Source: Xylona heveae TC161 | Lineage: Eukaryota > Ascomycota > Xylonomycetes > Xylonales > Xylonaceae | Assembly: GCF_001619985.1 (NCBI RefSeq) | Contig: NW_017264196.1 | Span: 620,001 to 684,000, forward strand | Direction of reading: 5' to 3' | DNA: 64,000 bases | In this document: in pieces, positions 11,728 through 22,794 of the stretch | Layout of the letters: every line of letters begins with the position of its first letter | How positions within the stretch are numbered: the stretch's first letter is position 1 | Translations under genes and position numbers: made by a program | Notes under the pieces: model-generated | What the model was told of the DNA's origin: nothing | What the model saw: the letters and a program-made list of their open reading frames with translations, nothing else | Databases searched by the model: none

Positions 11728-13362
11728 TTACTGAGATTCAAGGTTAGCGATCATGGTGAGCAGGAAGAGGATAATTAGACTTCTTGTACGAACCAAGAAA
11801 TAGTCAGCGACGGGCTTCTTCGCTGGCATGCCTCTCGAATCCTGCGGTGCAGCCTCAAAGACCCTGTATCGCCTTCCAGGACCAGATATCTGTCCGCCTG
11901 CGGCCACTGGGCCAAGTAAATCGCCAGTGCGGTTAACGTCGCCGTTGGCTCTTGGAATGTAGCCGCCGTTTGAACCATCCTCGGTCAACTCTAAAATTGC
12001 GGCGACATTGCCGCATCTGTAGCAATAATTGGGCGCAGACCAAACGGTGACAATTGACGCGTCAAACATTTCCTTGAATCCTTCCATAACGAGCTGATGA
12101 GCGCGTGCAATGAGAGATAGGTTGTTTCGATGGTTAAAGAGTTTGACGATGTCTGCACCGAACAGGAAGCCAGCGCCACGAGGGGAGAGACCCCATCCTT
12201 CGATTTCTGCGCACCGATCAGTAAATAGCTACACAATTTCAACCGCCTGAAAAAATATCTCACCGTCCGGGTCACTCCAGAGAAGGTCACACATTGGACC
12301 TTCATGCGGCACCTCCTGTTTTCGATCTAGCAAGCGAATCTTGTCAACCGTTTCTACCAATGGACTGAGGCCACCGTGAACACAGAGAACAGCTCCACCT
12401 GGATTTCCCACTGATCCAAGACTGTCGCTTGTGGCGCCAGTCCCTACAGGACCGGATCTTGCAGGAGCACCCCTGCTCGTTTCGCTCAGTGGGGAACTAT
12501 TGACAGTCTCATGGTTGTCCGAAGAAGCGGCCATACTCCGCGGGATACGGCTCATAACATCACCGGCGGAGTTGAGGATCTCTATTTCAATCTCTTCCTC
12601 TTCGGTCAATTGTGTTCCAGACTCGTTCGTGCTGGTAGACGTCGACGTTCCAAGTGTGTTTGAAGCGCCCATCACAAGGGCGCCAAGCGCCAGATAATCA
12701 AAAACCTCACAGCAGTATCTAATACATCGTTAGAAAACTGGTAGCTAAGCACCATGAACTTATAATTCGCTTTGAAAATACCTCCAAACGTTTGCGCTAC
12801 CATACTTGCGCAGACATTCGTCGTAAAAGCCATAGACTGTTGTAATCTGTCTCGACTCGTGGTTTCCTCGAATTAAGGTGATTCGGTCAGGGTATCGTAC
12901 TTTGAGGCAGAGAAGCAGAAGAAATGACTCTAGGGAGTAGAAGCCTCTGTCGACAAAATCGCCTTTGAAAATGGTAAGTATTCGTCGCGCACAAAGTATG
13001 CGAAATTAACCTTACCCATAAACAAGTAGTTGGTCTCGGGCACATCACCACCAACCCGGAACAACTCCATAAGATCATGAAACTGGCCATGGATATCGCC
13101 ACATATCTGTAACCCATTCATCAGTGCAAGTCGCAAAGCCGGGATTGTGTGAATACGAACCGTAACGGGAGCATCAACACCTACGACGTTGCCCTCCTCA
13201 ATCAGCAGCTCCCGCGCCTTGTAACATAACTCCCGAACTTGAGGCTCCGGTATTGGTCGACATGCGCGAAGTTGTGCGATCGCCCTAAACACAACATCAC
13301 TAATTATGCTAAGATCATAGTGCACAGTCAAGGGCCCTAAGATACCTATCAAGGTCGCTCAT
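11728..13362 (-). CDS. ppg1: PP2A-like Ser/Thr phosphatase PPG1
   Basis: Seven exons: 13362-13346, 13284-13161, 13106-13016, 12962-12782, 12718-12264, 12206-11794 and 11730-11728; 427 residues. The start [19 protein letters not shown] is typical of filamentous-fungal PPG1. Metal-binding and catalytic motifs are intact: GDIHGQ (50-55), GDFVDRG (78-84), RGNHE (109-113), CVHGGLSP and [14 protein letters not shown]1 is a PP2A-subfamily phosphatase; in yeast it acts with the Far complex and in glycogen control. Residues about 154-246 are a Ser/Thr/Glu-rich insertion placed between [10 protein letters not shown] and AVLCVHGG, where ordinary PP2A has only a few residues. The final intron (11793-11731) has a GTTCGT donor, a GCTAAC branch site and a CTCAG acceptor directly before TAA, so the last exon would be only the stop codon and the protein ends in the PP2A-family DYFL tail. 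Confidence 0.92.
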
Positions 13363-14128
13363 TTTTCCCTTTGGTGGCGGCCGAGGTCTTGAGGCGCCAC
13401 CGCGCCTTTATTTGTTTTCGCCCGCAACTCAGAAAATAATCAAAGGAATCATCCACAAATGCGCGGAGCCGGTGTTTATAGGATGTGTGCTGTTCTAATT
13501 GCTGGCGCGTGAAATCGGAATCAAAGAAAGCGCGTTGTTTCGCGGTATGTCGTCAAGTCGCCTGTTGCCTGCCAAATGAAAAGACCAGGCCGTCTAACCG
13601 CAGCGTAAAAGACTGAAAAACAAGGACGAACTATCTGTGATGCAAAACAACCCGAAACCGACTAGACGAGCGAAAGGGTATCATGCAAAGTCGCACATTT
13701 TTGTAAGATATCAAAACAACTGATTGAAGAAGGATTGATCGGTGAGGAGCTTTGTACCAAAACCAGGATGATGGAGTGCTGTCACTTGCGGGCGGGAAGC
13801 TTCTCGCCAAAAAAATGCCAAGACCCGGGTTTCCACCAGCGAATGAGTGTCGGATCAATTCCGTTTACCTTGGACTCCCCGCAAATTCAACACCACGATT
13901 CTTCCATTTTCTCATCAGACAGCGCCCTCCACGCCAACTGTTGGGTGTGTTTTTCGCCTACTTAAGGCCCCTATAGGTATGCCGGATTGATAATTTGACT
14001 TTTGCAGACTCAATGGCTTGCCAATGGAGAGGCTGACCGGTGGATTAGCGACCTCAGATGTCGAACAATTAAGATTACAGCTGTTGAATATCTCTCATTT
14101 CCAATTCGAAGCTGCCCGCATTCCCGAA
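13363..14128. other. Divergent intergenic region
   Basis: Lies between the PPG1 start (minus) and the small TM protein (plus). The overlapping short plus-strand frames at 13735-13976 look spurious. No gene is supported. Confidence 0.5.
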
Positions 14129-14530
14129 ATGCCTCCCCATCTCCATCCGCGCTCACGAATGACCACTTCGTTATTCACGACGACTCTTCTAGCATCTTTT
14201 GCGGTGGTCGGCTTGCCCCATATCCTACCATGTCCCGCCGGACCGCGAACCAGCTTTGCGGATGGCGAAATGAACGTCAATGGACAAAAGCGAAGGCGAA
14301 GAAAGTCTATGTCGCCAGCAGACGAGAATACGCAATCTGAACCTTCTTCATCCGACAATCTCGATGGAAACATGGAGGCTGTATCCTTTCAACCTCGTGG
14401 ACGGGAGTGTCCCGTGCCGAAACCCCGCGGACTTGTTGGAGAAATCTTAGGCTTCAAGTCGACAGGAAAAGAAACATCATTACCGCCAGTGGAAATAACA
14501 TCGCGGAGAGTATCACGGAGCGAGGATTGA
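14129..14530 (+). CDS. Small unknown protein with N-terminal TM helix
   Basis: A single exon of 133 residues from the ATG at 14129. A short basic N-terminus (MPPHLHPRSR) is followed by one hydrophobic helix (SLFTTTLLASFAVVGLPHIL, about 13-32), a basic run of Lys/Arg (about 53-58), a Ser/Glu-rich acidic stretch, and a Pro-rich tail containing ECPVPKPRGLVGEILGF. A basic start plus a single helix fits a small mitochondrial inner-membrane or ER-anchored protein, but this is inference. The same frame is open upstream to 14018; those extra 37 residues would precede the basic leader and are less convincing. I do not recognise a named family. It is convergent with the thioredoxin-like gene. Confidence 0.6.
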   Translation: MPPHLHPRSRMTTSLFTTTLLASFAVVGLPHILPCPAGPRTSFADGEMNVNGQKRRRRKSMSPADENTQSEPSSSDNLDGNMEAVSFQPRGRECPVPKPRGLVGEILGFKSTGKETSLPPVEITSRRVSRSED

Positions 14531-14918
14531 GATAGATTGGGGCAAATGTAATCATAACACTTGATGCTTCGACGACCGACGAGGTGGTCGACTTGATGGC
14601 CGACTTGGACGAATGGCCGCATGGATTCTAGAGGGATTGTACAACAATGGGCGCAGTTTCGGATGTCTATACCACTTTTCTTTCTTGTACATATGATTTC
14701 ATTCTTGACAATTAAGTCATAAAATTTTGAGGGCGAGACTCACGCCCCTTTCATTGCTGCAATGCATCAGCAGAGATTGAACGAGTGTGTCTCGCCAAAA
14801 TGAATCTAATGACAGCCCCGAGGGCCCAATGGCTTATTTACGGGAACCCGCACTGGCATATCCTGACCGTGAGATGTGTAAAGCCTCTTCTATCTTCTAG
14901 CGCTGCGGAGGGGACCGT
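14531..14918. other. Convergent 3' spacer
   Basis: A convergent spacer between two stops. A polyadenylation-like AT stretch is present near 14700. No gene is seen. Confidence 0.55.
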
Positions 14919-15597
14919 TTATCGACCAAATAACCCAAATGGTCCTCCGCCACCGCTCCCTCCAGCACCGCCTCTCCGAGCCTCTGCCTCGAGCCATTCT
15001 CTCAGAAAGTCGGGTCGTTTCAGGTCCTTTAAAGCGGTGACCCGTGTCTCCATTTGCGCCTCCTCTCGACTGAATGATAGCAATGTCGGAAGGGATGTGA
15101 TCTATGCAATTGTCAACATGAGTTGCGTTGCCTCACGCTGATGGCCATCTTACCATGTATCTCATGGCCAAATCCCCAATAGTAGGCGAATCAATCTCAA
15201 CTTCTGCATAATGTACTCCTCCTTCTTGCTCCCCCACGCGCTCTCGCTCAATGAGGTCTTTTAGCATGGGAGCGACCACCTTGCATGAAGGACACCATGA
15301 GGCTGTCCAGAGAGTCACCAAGGGGACATTGTTGCTGGCGGATAGAAGGAGGAGAGAGGAGAATTCGTCTTCATGTCGGATCCTTTTCGTCAACTCATAC
15401 AACTTTGTGAGCAGAGGGCTGACAACTGGAGAAATATAATGGAGGCTCCAGGGAAGATACAAGTGAAGGACTCACGAATTATATACTCGATTCTGCGCCG
15501 AGCTGTTTGCGGAGTAATGAAAGGTTCTCGACAAGCAAGATGTTTTGAGGGCGCCAGCGCCAGTTGATTTTAAAAATGGTCTGATTTGTCTTAACAT
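14919..15597 (-). CDS. Mitochondrial thioredoxin-like protein (WCPSC)
   Basis: Three exons: 15597-15476, 15418-15154 and 15101-14919, with introns of 57 and 52 nt; 189 residues. Exon 1 encodes a classic mitochondrial presequence (MLRQIRPFLKSTGAGALK, then SRTFHYSA), rich in Arg, Ser and Ala with no acids. Exon 2 carries the thioredoxin core with beta strand VPLVTLWTASWCPSCK; the redox motif is WCPSC (82-86) instead of the usual WCGPC. Exon 3 opens with MITSLPTLLSF, matching the conserved cis-proline loop after beta-4. The tail is Gly-rich (GGAGGSGGGGPFGLFGR). It probably acts as a thiol-disulfide protein in the mitochondrial matrix. Without the presequence exon the reading frame would start at non-ATG codons, which supports the three-exon model. 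Confidence 0.85.
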
Positions 15598-16320
15598 TGC
15601 TTTTGTGAAAAGGCTCTAAGGATAATATGTGGAATCTCTGGGGAAAAGCAGAGAGCTTGGTCCACCGAACACTATCGCATTCGGGAGCTTAAAGTCGCGA
15701 GAATACGCACAGACGTCATCAACCCAAAAAGTGCCCTGGTGCGCACTAGTCATTTATGGACGTGCATAACTGAACTATGCTGGGGGATGCTGTCCCTACA
15801 GTTGGACAACTCGCTATCAAGCAGTCATTTACGCACCTCAAGTCCGCTGTCATCCAAATTATACATACACATTCGAGACATGTCTTCAGCCCCCATGAAG
15901 AAGTGATGCAACTCACTCATCCGACCGCGGCCACTGTTGTACATGCCATCCAGGCGCGCAGCTGCAGGTAATCGCCCACGTCCGGCAGTGGAACAACTCG
16001 CTATTATTGGGGCTGAAACGCCTCTTATCGGTGAGGGCCACCACAACGCGGGGAAAGCTTGTGGAGCTCGGTGTGGCCCCTTACCTGAGACAAACTTTCA
16101 ATTTACCTCAATGTCAGCACTGGTTTCTAGAAATATATATCTGCGTCCCTCTGCCATTAAATTTCCTCTCTTTTATTGACACTTGTCAGATTGTTGCATG
16201 CTAAATTCCAAGGATCTTGTCTTCTTATAACCTCACCCTCTTAATATTGGTCAGTCCAAATTAGGATCGTTCAATTTATAATATTCAGAACCCTCGATCT
16301 TGTCGACAGGTATCTTGGAA
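15598..16320. other. Divergent promoter region
   Basis: About 720 bases between the thioredoxin-like gene and the FluG-like gene, which are transcribed away from each other. Several short overlapping frames occur but none is convincing. Confidence 0.5.
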
Positions 16321-18960
16321 ATGGAGGAATTAGTAGACACGATTCAAAGAACTCCAATCATTGACCATCATGCTCACAATCTGCTTCTTGGCAATGGGGC
16401 TGGAAACTCTTCGCTCATTACAATCACTACTGAAGCTGCCGGGCTGGCTTTGAAGCATACAGCTTCCACACTTGCGCATCTACGTGCCGTGAGACAACTC
16501 GCAGAAATTTTGAATTGTGGGCCTACGTGGGATGCAGTCGAAAGCCGCCTTCAAGAGAAGCGAAAAGAGAATTATGAGGCCTGGGCGAAAAGGTGCTTCG
16601 AAGGCATTGAAACCGTGCTCATCGATGATGGGCTCAGCGGGGATGCCGTGCACCCATATGAGTGGCATAGTCGACTAACGTGGTCAAACTGCAAGCGGAT
16701 CGTCCGAATTGAATCAATCGCCGAGGAGTGTATACGCAATGTATCAAAGGAGTCGTCCTTTGATGTCAAAGAAACTGTGCTTCGCACGACCCTCATGTTT
16801 AGGTTAGTTATGAATCGCTTCATGAAGATGGAGGAAATTGTCGGATTCAAGTCAGTCATTTGTTATCGAACTGGACTTGAACTTCCTCCTTTTCAAGAAA
16901 TCGACCCTTCAGCAGCCATGGAATCATTTCTTCAAGCGGCCAAATCAGGTGCTGCCAAGGCATCCCGCCTGCAACATGAGAAGCTTGGCCCTTATTTTGT
17001 TCATCTCACTGCCCAAATTCTCTCAGAAGCTGCAGACCAAAATGGAAAGAAACCTTTTCAATTCCACACTGGCCTTGGAGACAATGATTTGATCTTTTCT
17101 CGGTCATCTCCATCGTACATGCAATCATTCATTGAGGCTTATCCGTCGGTGAACTTTGTGCTTTTGCACGCTAGCTATCCGTTTACCAAGGAAGCAGCAT
17201 ATCTAGCTACCGTCTATGAGAATGTCTTTATGGATATTGGCGAAGTCTTTCCCATGATCAGCCAGGAAGGTCAAGGAAGGGTTATTCGAGATGCACTAGA
17301 ACTCTGCCCATCGGAGAAACTAACCTGGAGCACGGATGGTCATTACTATCCTGAGACATATCTGTTGGCCGTCATTCAAGTTCGAGAGGCAATGCAACAG
17401 GTAATATCCCCCCACCCTTCGTAGAATTTGTTGAAGATTTGCCCGCTGACCATTCGTCTCCGACAGGTGTTCCATGACTATGTCTCGAACGATGTGCTCA
17501 CTGTTCGCCAAGCGACTCAAATTGTTCAGGATATCCTATTCAATACCTCAAACAAACTCTATAACTTGAATCTCAAGCTCAAATTGCTTCCTGTCCCCAG
17601 CGCACCATCAAAGTCTCCAAGTCTCCAATCTGGCCAAAGCTCATGGGCCCAAAACTTGGGTCTTTTGGAAGCCTACTTGAAGCTCCACCGCGATATCAAA
17701 TTCATTTGGCTTCAGTGGCTGGACTACACCGCTACACTTCGTGTCCGGATCTTGCCCATCAACCGCGCCATCGACATGTTTCGTAACGAGACACTTATCG
17801 GCATTGTCCAATGCGCATTCGGTCTGCTCCAAGACGACCAGATGGTCAGAGGCTTCATCCCTTCTGGCGAGAATAAACTATACCCGCGTTTCGACTCCTT
17901 ACGACGCGGACAGCGCTCATCGACCATTGTGGCTCAATGCGAATTCCGCCACACAAATGGCGACGAAGTGCGCGACTGTCCACGCAGCGTTCTCCGTCGA
18001 ATCATAGACAAAGCCTCTAATAAAGGTCTATCATTCCTCGTTGGATTCGAAATCGAAATCGTCTTTCTCAAACGCTCACTTGATAATGAAAATTGCACCC
18101 AATTCTCCATCATCACCGGCCACGGCCATTCATGGTCCGCTGCGCGCGCACTCGAGGACAGCAAAACCATGGACATGCTCGAAGAGATCCTCGCATGCCT
18201 CGAATCCATCGGGATAAACCTCCAACAATTCCACCCGGAGAACTGCCCCGGCCAATACGAATTCATCACAGGACCCCTCCCACCTCTCGAAGCCGCTGAC
18301 GCTCTGATCGCCACGCGTCAGGCCATTTCAGCAATTGCCGAAAAATACGGCTTCCGCGCTACTCTCTTCCCCAAACCAGTAGTCCATGCTGCCGGCACAG
18401 GCGCGCACATTCACTTATCCATGTCACCACCAGACCAATACGAGCATTTCTACGCCGGCATCTTGAAACACCTCCGCGCCATCGCAGCCTTTACGTATTC
18501 CAACCAATACAGCTACAGTAGACTCGGCGACGGCAACTGGTCTGGCGGTCGATTCATCACGTGGGGCACCCAGAACCGCGAAACCCCGCTGCGCAAAATC
18601 GAAGACTCGCACTGGGAAATCAAGTGCGTCGATGGTCTGTCGAATCCGTATCTTGTCCTTGCTGCCCTCCTCGGCGCCGGACTCAAGGGCGTCACCCAGC
18701 GCGAACCTCTCATCTGGAAAGACTGCGTCGAAGACCCAGCAGGTCTGACTTCCTCGCGACGAGATGAATTGGGCATTTCACAATTAATCCCCTTATCCAT
18801 GGACGAAGCGCTTGACAGTCTCGAGAGCGACTCGGAACTCGCAGAAGCCATGGGCCCAGAGGCCGTCGCGACTTATCTCACTGTGAAAAGGGCCGAGCAT
18901 GAGAAACTCATGGACATGGATCCTGTTGTTCGTAGAGATTGGATCATTGAGCGGTATTAG
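16321..18960 (+). CDS. fluG: FluG-like protein (amidohydrolase + glutamine synthetase fusion)
   Basis: Two exons, 16321-17400 and 17467-18960, with a 66-nt phase-0 intron (donor GTAATA, acceptor CGACAG); 857 residues, close to Aspergillus nidulans FluG. The N-terminal half is an amidohydrolase-2-type TIM barrel: TPIIDHHAHNLLL with HxH at 17-19, then LLHASYPF and the WSTDGHYYPETY region. The C-terminal half is a type I glutamine synthetase domain: GFEIEIVFL (about 552), NCPGQYEF (about 621), HAAGTGAHIHLSM (about 668) and NRETPLRKI (about 729). In Aspergillus, FluG is needed for an extracellular signal that starts conidiation. Fungi also carry FluG-family paralogues, so the exact orthologue assignment is not certain. 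It is divergent from the thioredoxin-like gene and convergent with the NirA-like gene. Confidence 0.85.
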
Positions 18961-19914
18961 TTGTAGTCTTGTTTATTTATCTTTATGCCTCGCCCTTACT
19001 AAGTCTCACGCGTTTTTAGACCTTGCTCGTCACTACGTCCTGCGCATTACAAGTTTTTGCAGTGCACATTACGATGGCATGATATGAATTCTATAGAATC
19101 CTCCATCTCTATATTATCCATTCTTTTATTTTTACTCATGCCTCGCCAAAAAATGTACCTACGTACGTATGTGATCTACCCAGAATATCCACGACACAAC
19201 ATCGACATCTATTCATCTACTCATCTACCAATTTACGTGTTGTCTCTACACCATACATCATGCATCGTATATAAATAAATAAATCACTCTTCCCAAAAAA
19301 CATCGTTAATAATACAATACACATACTTTGTCTCCTTTATAGCTTTGTAGGTATTTTGGAGTATATAGAAGCAGAGGAGGGATTAAGGTGGCCCCTACCC
19401 GCTCTTCATCTATCGTGCTAACGTTACTTGACATTCTTTTCTTCGTTTCCATTTCCCATGGGGACCATGGAATCCGTAGGAAAACGAGACGGGCATTAAA
19501 GTGTAAAATGGGTGGGTGAAGAGGAGGTAAGAAGGGTAAAGAATGGATAGAAAGGTAAATCGTAACAAAGTAAGAAAATCGTTTCGTAATATACATTTAA
19601 AAAAAAAAATTTAAAAGGGAGGGGAATTAGGAAAAGAGAGACTGTAAACTTTTATAACCCATATTCCGTCGCTTCGCCAAAAAAAAAAAAAAGAGCAACC
19701 CTAACAACAGTATCCGCATCCGCGACGAAAAACGGTGATATAATCTAACAGCAACCAAAAATGAAAAGTAAAAACAGAACGCCCTCGCTTTCGTCTCTAT
19801 ACATCCAAGTCATACCAACAAATCCAAACCAACCATTGTAGATCCAAAAATGGCGAAAATCCCAAAAAAGCCGAAATCCACAAGCAGCTGAAACCCAAAC
19901 ATACTAAATCCCGC
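18961..19914. other. Convergent 3' region
   Basis: Almost 1 kb between the FluG-like stop and the NirA-like stop, AT-rich with several A runs (for example near 19600 and 19680). It probably holds two 3' UTRs. No gene is seen. Confidence 0.55.
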
Positions 19915-22794
19915 TCAAAAATACCATCCTTGCTGAGTATTGCCGCCAGTGCTATGAGATTGATCAAAAACGCCCGTAGATTCATTACCAAATAAGGGAG
20001 GATCCATTTCTGCCCCGGAAGTAGCACCAGCGCCAGTCCAGTTGCCAAAGCCCATAGCAAGCGCAGAGTGTTCACGGAGCAGCCATTCCTGGCTGTCCTC
20101 TGCGATGGCGCCAGCGTCATGGAACAGCAAGGTTGGAGAATTATTTGACTGGGTAGTTTGGCCTGATTGAGCGGGTGTAGTGCCAGGAGAAGCCTGTCGC
20201 TTTCGTGTCGCCCCTGTGTTTGTTGCGCCCGCTCCCATCCAGTGTTTGTGGTCTTGATGAGGATTGGCAGCAGCATTTGCTGAGTAGCGTCTATGATTGT
20301 TGAGGGTTTGAAGTTCAGCGGCCGACTGGGGCGGGAGTGAGAGTGTGGCATGTTGATAAGTCTCTGGCGTGCCAACGGCGCTGGCATATGCTGTTGATGC
20401 TGCGGATCCTTGATAGAAGCCGCTTGGGTAGGACTGAAAGTATGAATCCTGCCATGTGCCTTGCGGGACGGCTAAAGACTGCTGCTCACTGATGGTGGCG
20501 GGTGTGGCGGTGCTAACTGGAGAGTTCTTGATAGAAGGAGACTGGTGGGTGCTGCCAGTGCCTGATTGTCGGAAGCCAAACCGACCAGCGGCCCTTTGAA
20601 GAACAGTAGAGGCTTCCTCGGGGAGTTCGATATTCCATTTCTTCACGAGGAGGTCGAGAATGCTCAGCGTCTTACGAGCGCAGAGCCACCCTTCAGCCAT
20701 TTCTTCGGCATGTTTGAGCCCGTAGGTGATATCCCGGCTGGCGTTCCTCTCGGGTAGATTAAGCATGTGAATTGTGCAGGCCGCGTGGAGAATGTATATT
20801 GCGATATTGCAAATTTGGCGGAGTCCATAGGTCCTCTTGTAGAGCCGCATTATTTTCGAGATCATTGTCGCGGCCTGTGTGCAAAGCTTCCGTGGCGAAA
20901 CGTTGGCTGGGAGCGGTGAGGTCGCTTGATTGTACTTGAGGAAGGGGCGGAACATGTGAATGAATAAGAGCTGGAAAAACATGCTGGGAATAGAAGGTCA
21001 GCCGGGTATCAAGTTTTAATTGAAAATCTACTTTTACTTACTGCATGACCAACACACTGGACAGAGCACCTTCTCTGGGCTCCATCTCTTTGGGTAAGTT
21101 CTTTCTCCATGCCTCCAGTCTTGTATGAACTTCACTCAGCTTCTTCAGCTCTGCTTGTTTGCCTGGTGGCTTTTCCAGACGCGATGGATGGTAGAAAAAA
21201 TTTATAATGTCGCTACTTATTTCGCAGAGATAGGATATCTGAAGAGCGACAGCTCGCGTCCTCGACGGCTGAGCATGAGCGGCAATCGGCCCACTGTCGG
21301 TATATGGGGACCAAATGGCAGCGTCCTCATCTGGGAAAACCTCAAAATGAGGCACCGTTATGGCAGATGCGACAAGTTGAGGCTGGCGGCCTAGATAGTT
21401 AGACCAGCACCTGTAGATTTCATATGTTAGATCAGCGTGAAACAAACGGGATCAATATGGAACCACTAACTTGTCAAAAAGGAAGCATCCCCAAAATGTT
21501 ATTCTCCGAGCATCTTCCTCCGCCGGATCAAGGCTTGAATTCTTGTTGGCTGAAATACCCCCAGAGTCAAGATTGAGCCCCAAATCACACGCCATACGGA
21601 AGCTCATTCCACTGTACACCCAGCCTTTAGCTTCACGACCACAACCAGCTTCTCGTACCGACATCAAAGCTAGAGCCTGCACAGTGGGTAATTTCGGCGT
21701 TTCTAACTCATCGTCCTCCATGAGTAGGCGTTTAGCTTCTTTGAAAAAGTGGTCGCCGGCGGTCGCAGAATCTTCAGGATCAGCTCGTGCCCCAGGCCAT
21801 GAAGTAAAATGGCAGCCAAGGGCCAGCATCGCATTAACCAAGAGTGGTGTGCAGTACTCCGACTTTGTCCGGACGTCCCCAGATGGCTTGCCTTTCAGAA
21901 AATCTCTATAGAATAGTGACCTGGAGAGTGTGGTAAAGTATGCGTAATGCCAAGTAAAGTACATGTTGATGAGGTGAATGATCAGTTCTTTGTCAGAAGA
22001 AACATTCGACCACGATGTGATTGAGTCTTGCCCATCTGGAAACTGTTCTCCATCTGGCGTGTGTAATGCCGATTCATCCCCATCGAAATCGGCACTATGC
22101 AGGAGATTTGACGTTCCTCCAAAGAATCGGACGGAGCCATTCTCCAATCTCAACTCTCCCATCTTTTGAGACAATTGCGATTCAAATGTAACATAATCGG
22201 CGCTACTGTCGTCACTACGAGGACTTTGGTCCGGATCGCCCAACTGGTCATTCAAGGCGTGCTCTTTGACGAGTAAGGATTCGGCAACATCGTCGAGACT
22301 TTCGCAGGTTCGAATTTGCCGGACCAATTCTGGGACCTCGTGCTCGGGGAAATTTAAGATCGCTTGTATCAATGTCTGTAGTGTCGAGTTTTTGGTCTTG
22401 AGATTGTGGATATCTCGTTTGTAGACTCCTTTTCGCCGGTGATCCGAATTCGGGTCGTAAACGCATTCCGTTCCGTACACTGATGCGCAGGCTGCACAGC
22501 TGGGTGTATTGCCATCACACTATTTAGTAAATGGTGCATTAGTAAGAATTCTAATCACTAGAAAAGTGAAAGAGGTCGCAAGGAGGTTGCTGGGAGACAA
22601 ACCTTGGACTTTCGCTTCCGGCATGCGATGCAAGCAGTGCTGACGCATCGCCGCTTGGCTGCAGCTGATGAAGACTCCATGTCATTGTTTCTCGGTTTCC
22701 CTCTACTGTTGGATCCTGGAACTGTCCTTGAGCCCTCAGAAAGTTGACCAAAAGATTGGAACGAGCCCGAAGAAGGGCTGGACGGTGTAGCCAT
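19915..22794 (-). CDS. nirA: NirA/NIT4-type Zn(II)2Cys6 transcription factor
   Basis: Four exons: 22794-22603, 22519-21471, 21410-21042 and 20983-19915; introns of 83, 60 and 58 nt, all in phase, giving 892 residues. The binuclear zinc cluster spans the first splice: Cys at 55, 58, 65, 72, 75 and 83. It is followed by YDPNSDHRRKGVYKRD and a leucine-rich linker (LKTKNSTLQTLIQAIL), the arrangement seen in NirA/NIT4. The middle region (GCHFTSWPGARADPE, REAGCGREAKGWVYSGMS, FWGCFLFDKCWSNYLGRQPQ) is the fungal-specific TF domain. The C-terminal 250 residues are Gln/Ser/Thr-rich and likely activating. NirA/NIT4 proteins switch on nitrate-assimilation genes; a paralogue with another target set cannot be excluded. 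The start is the first in-frame ATG; a tiny uORF lies 105 bases further upstream. Confidence 0.82.
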
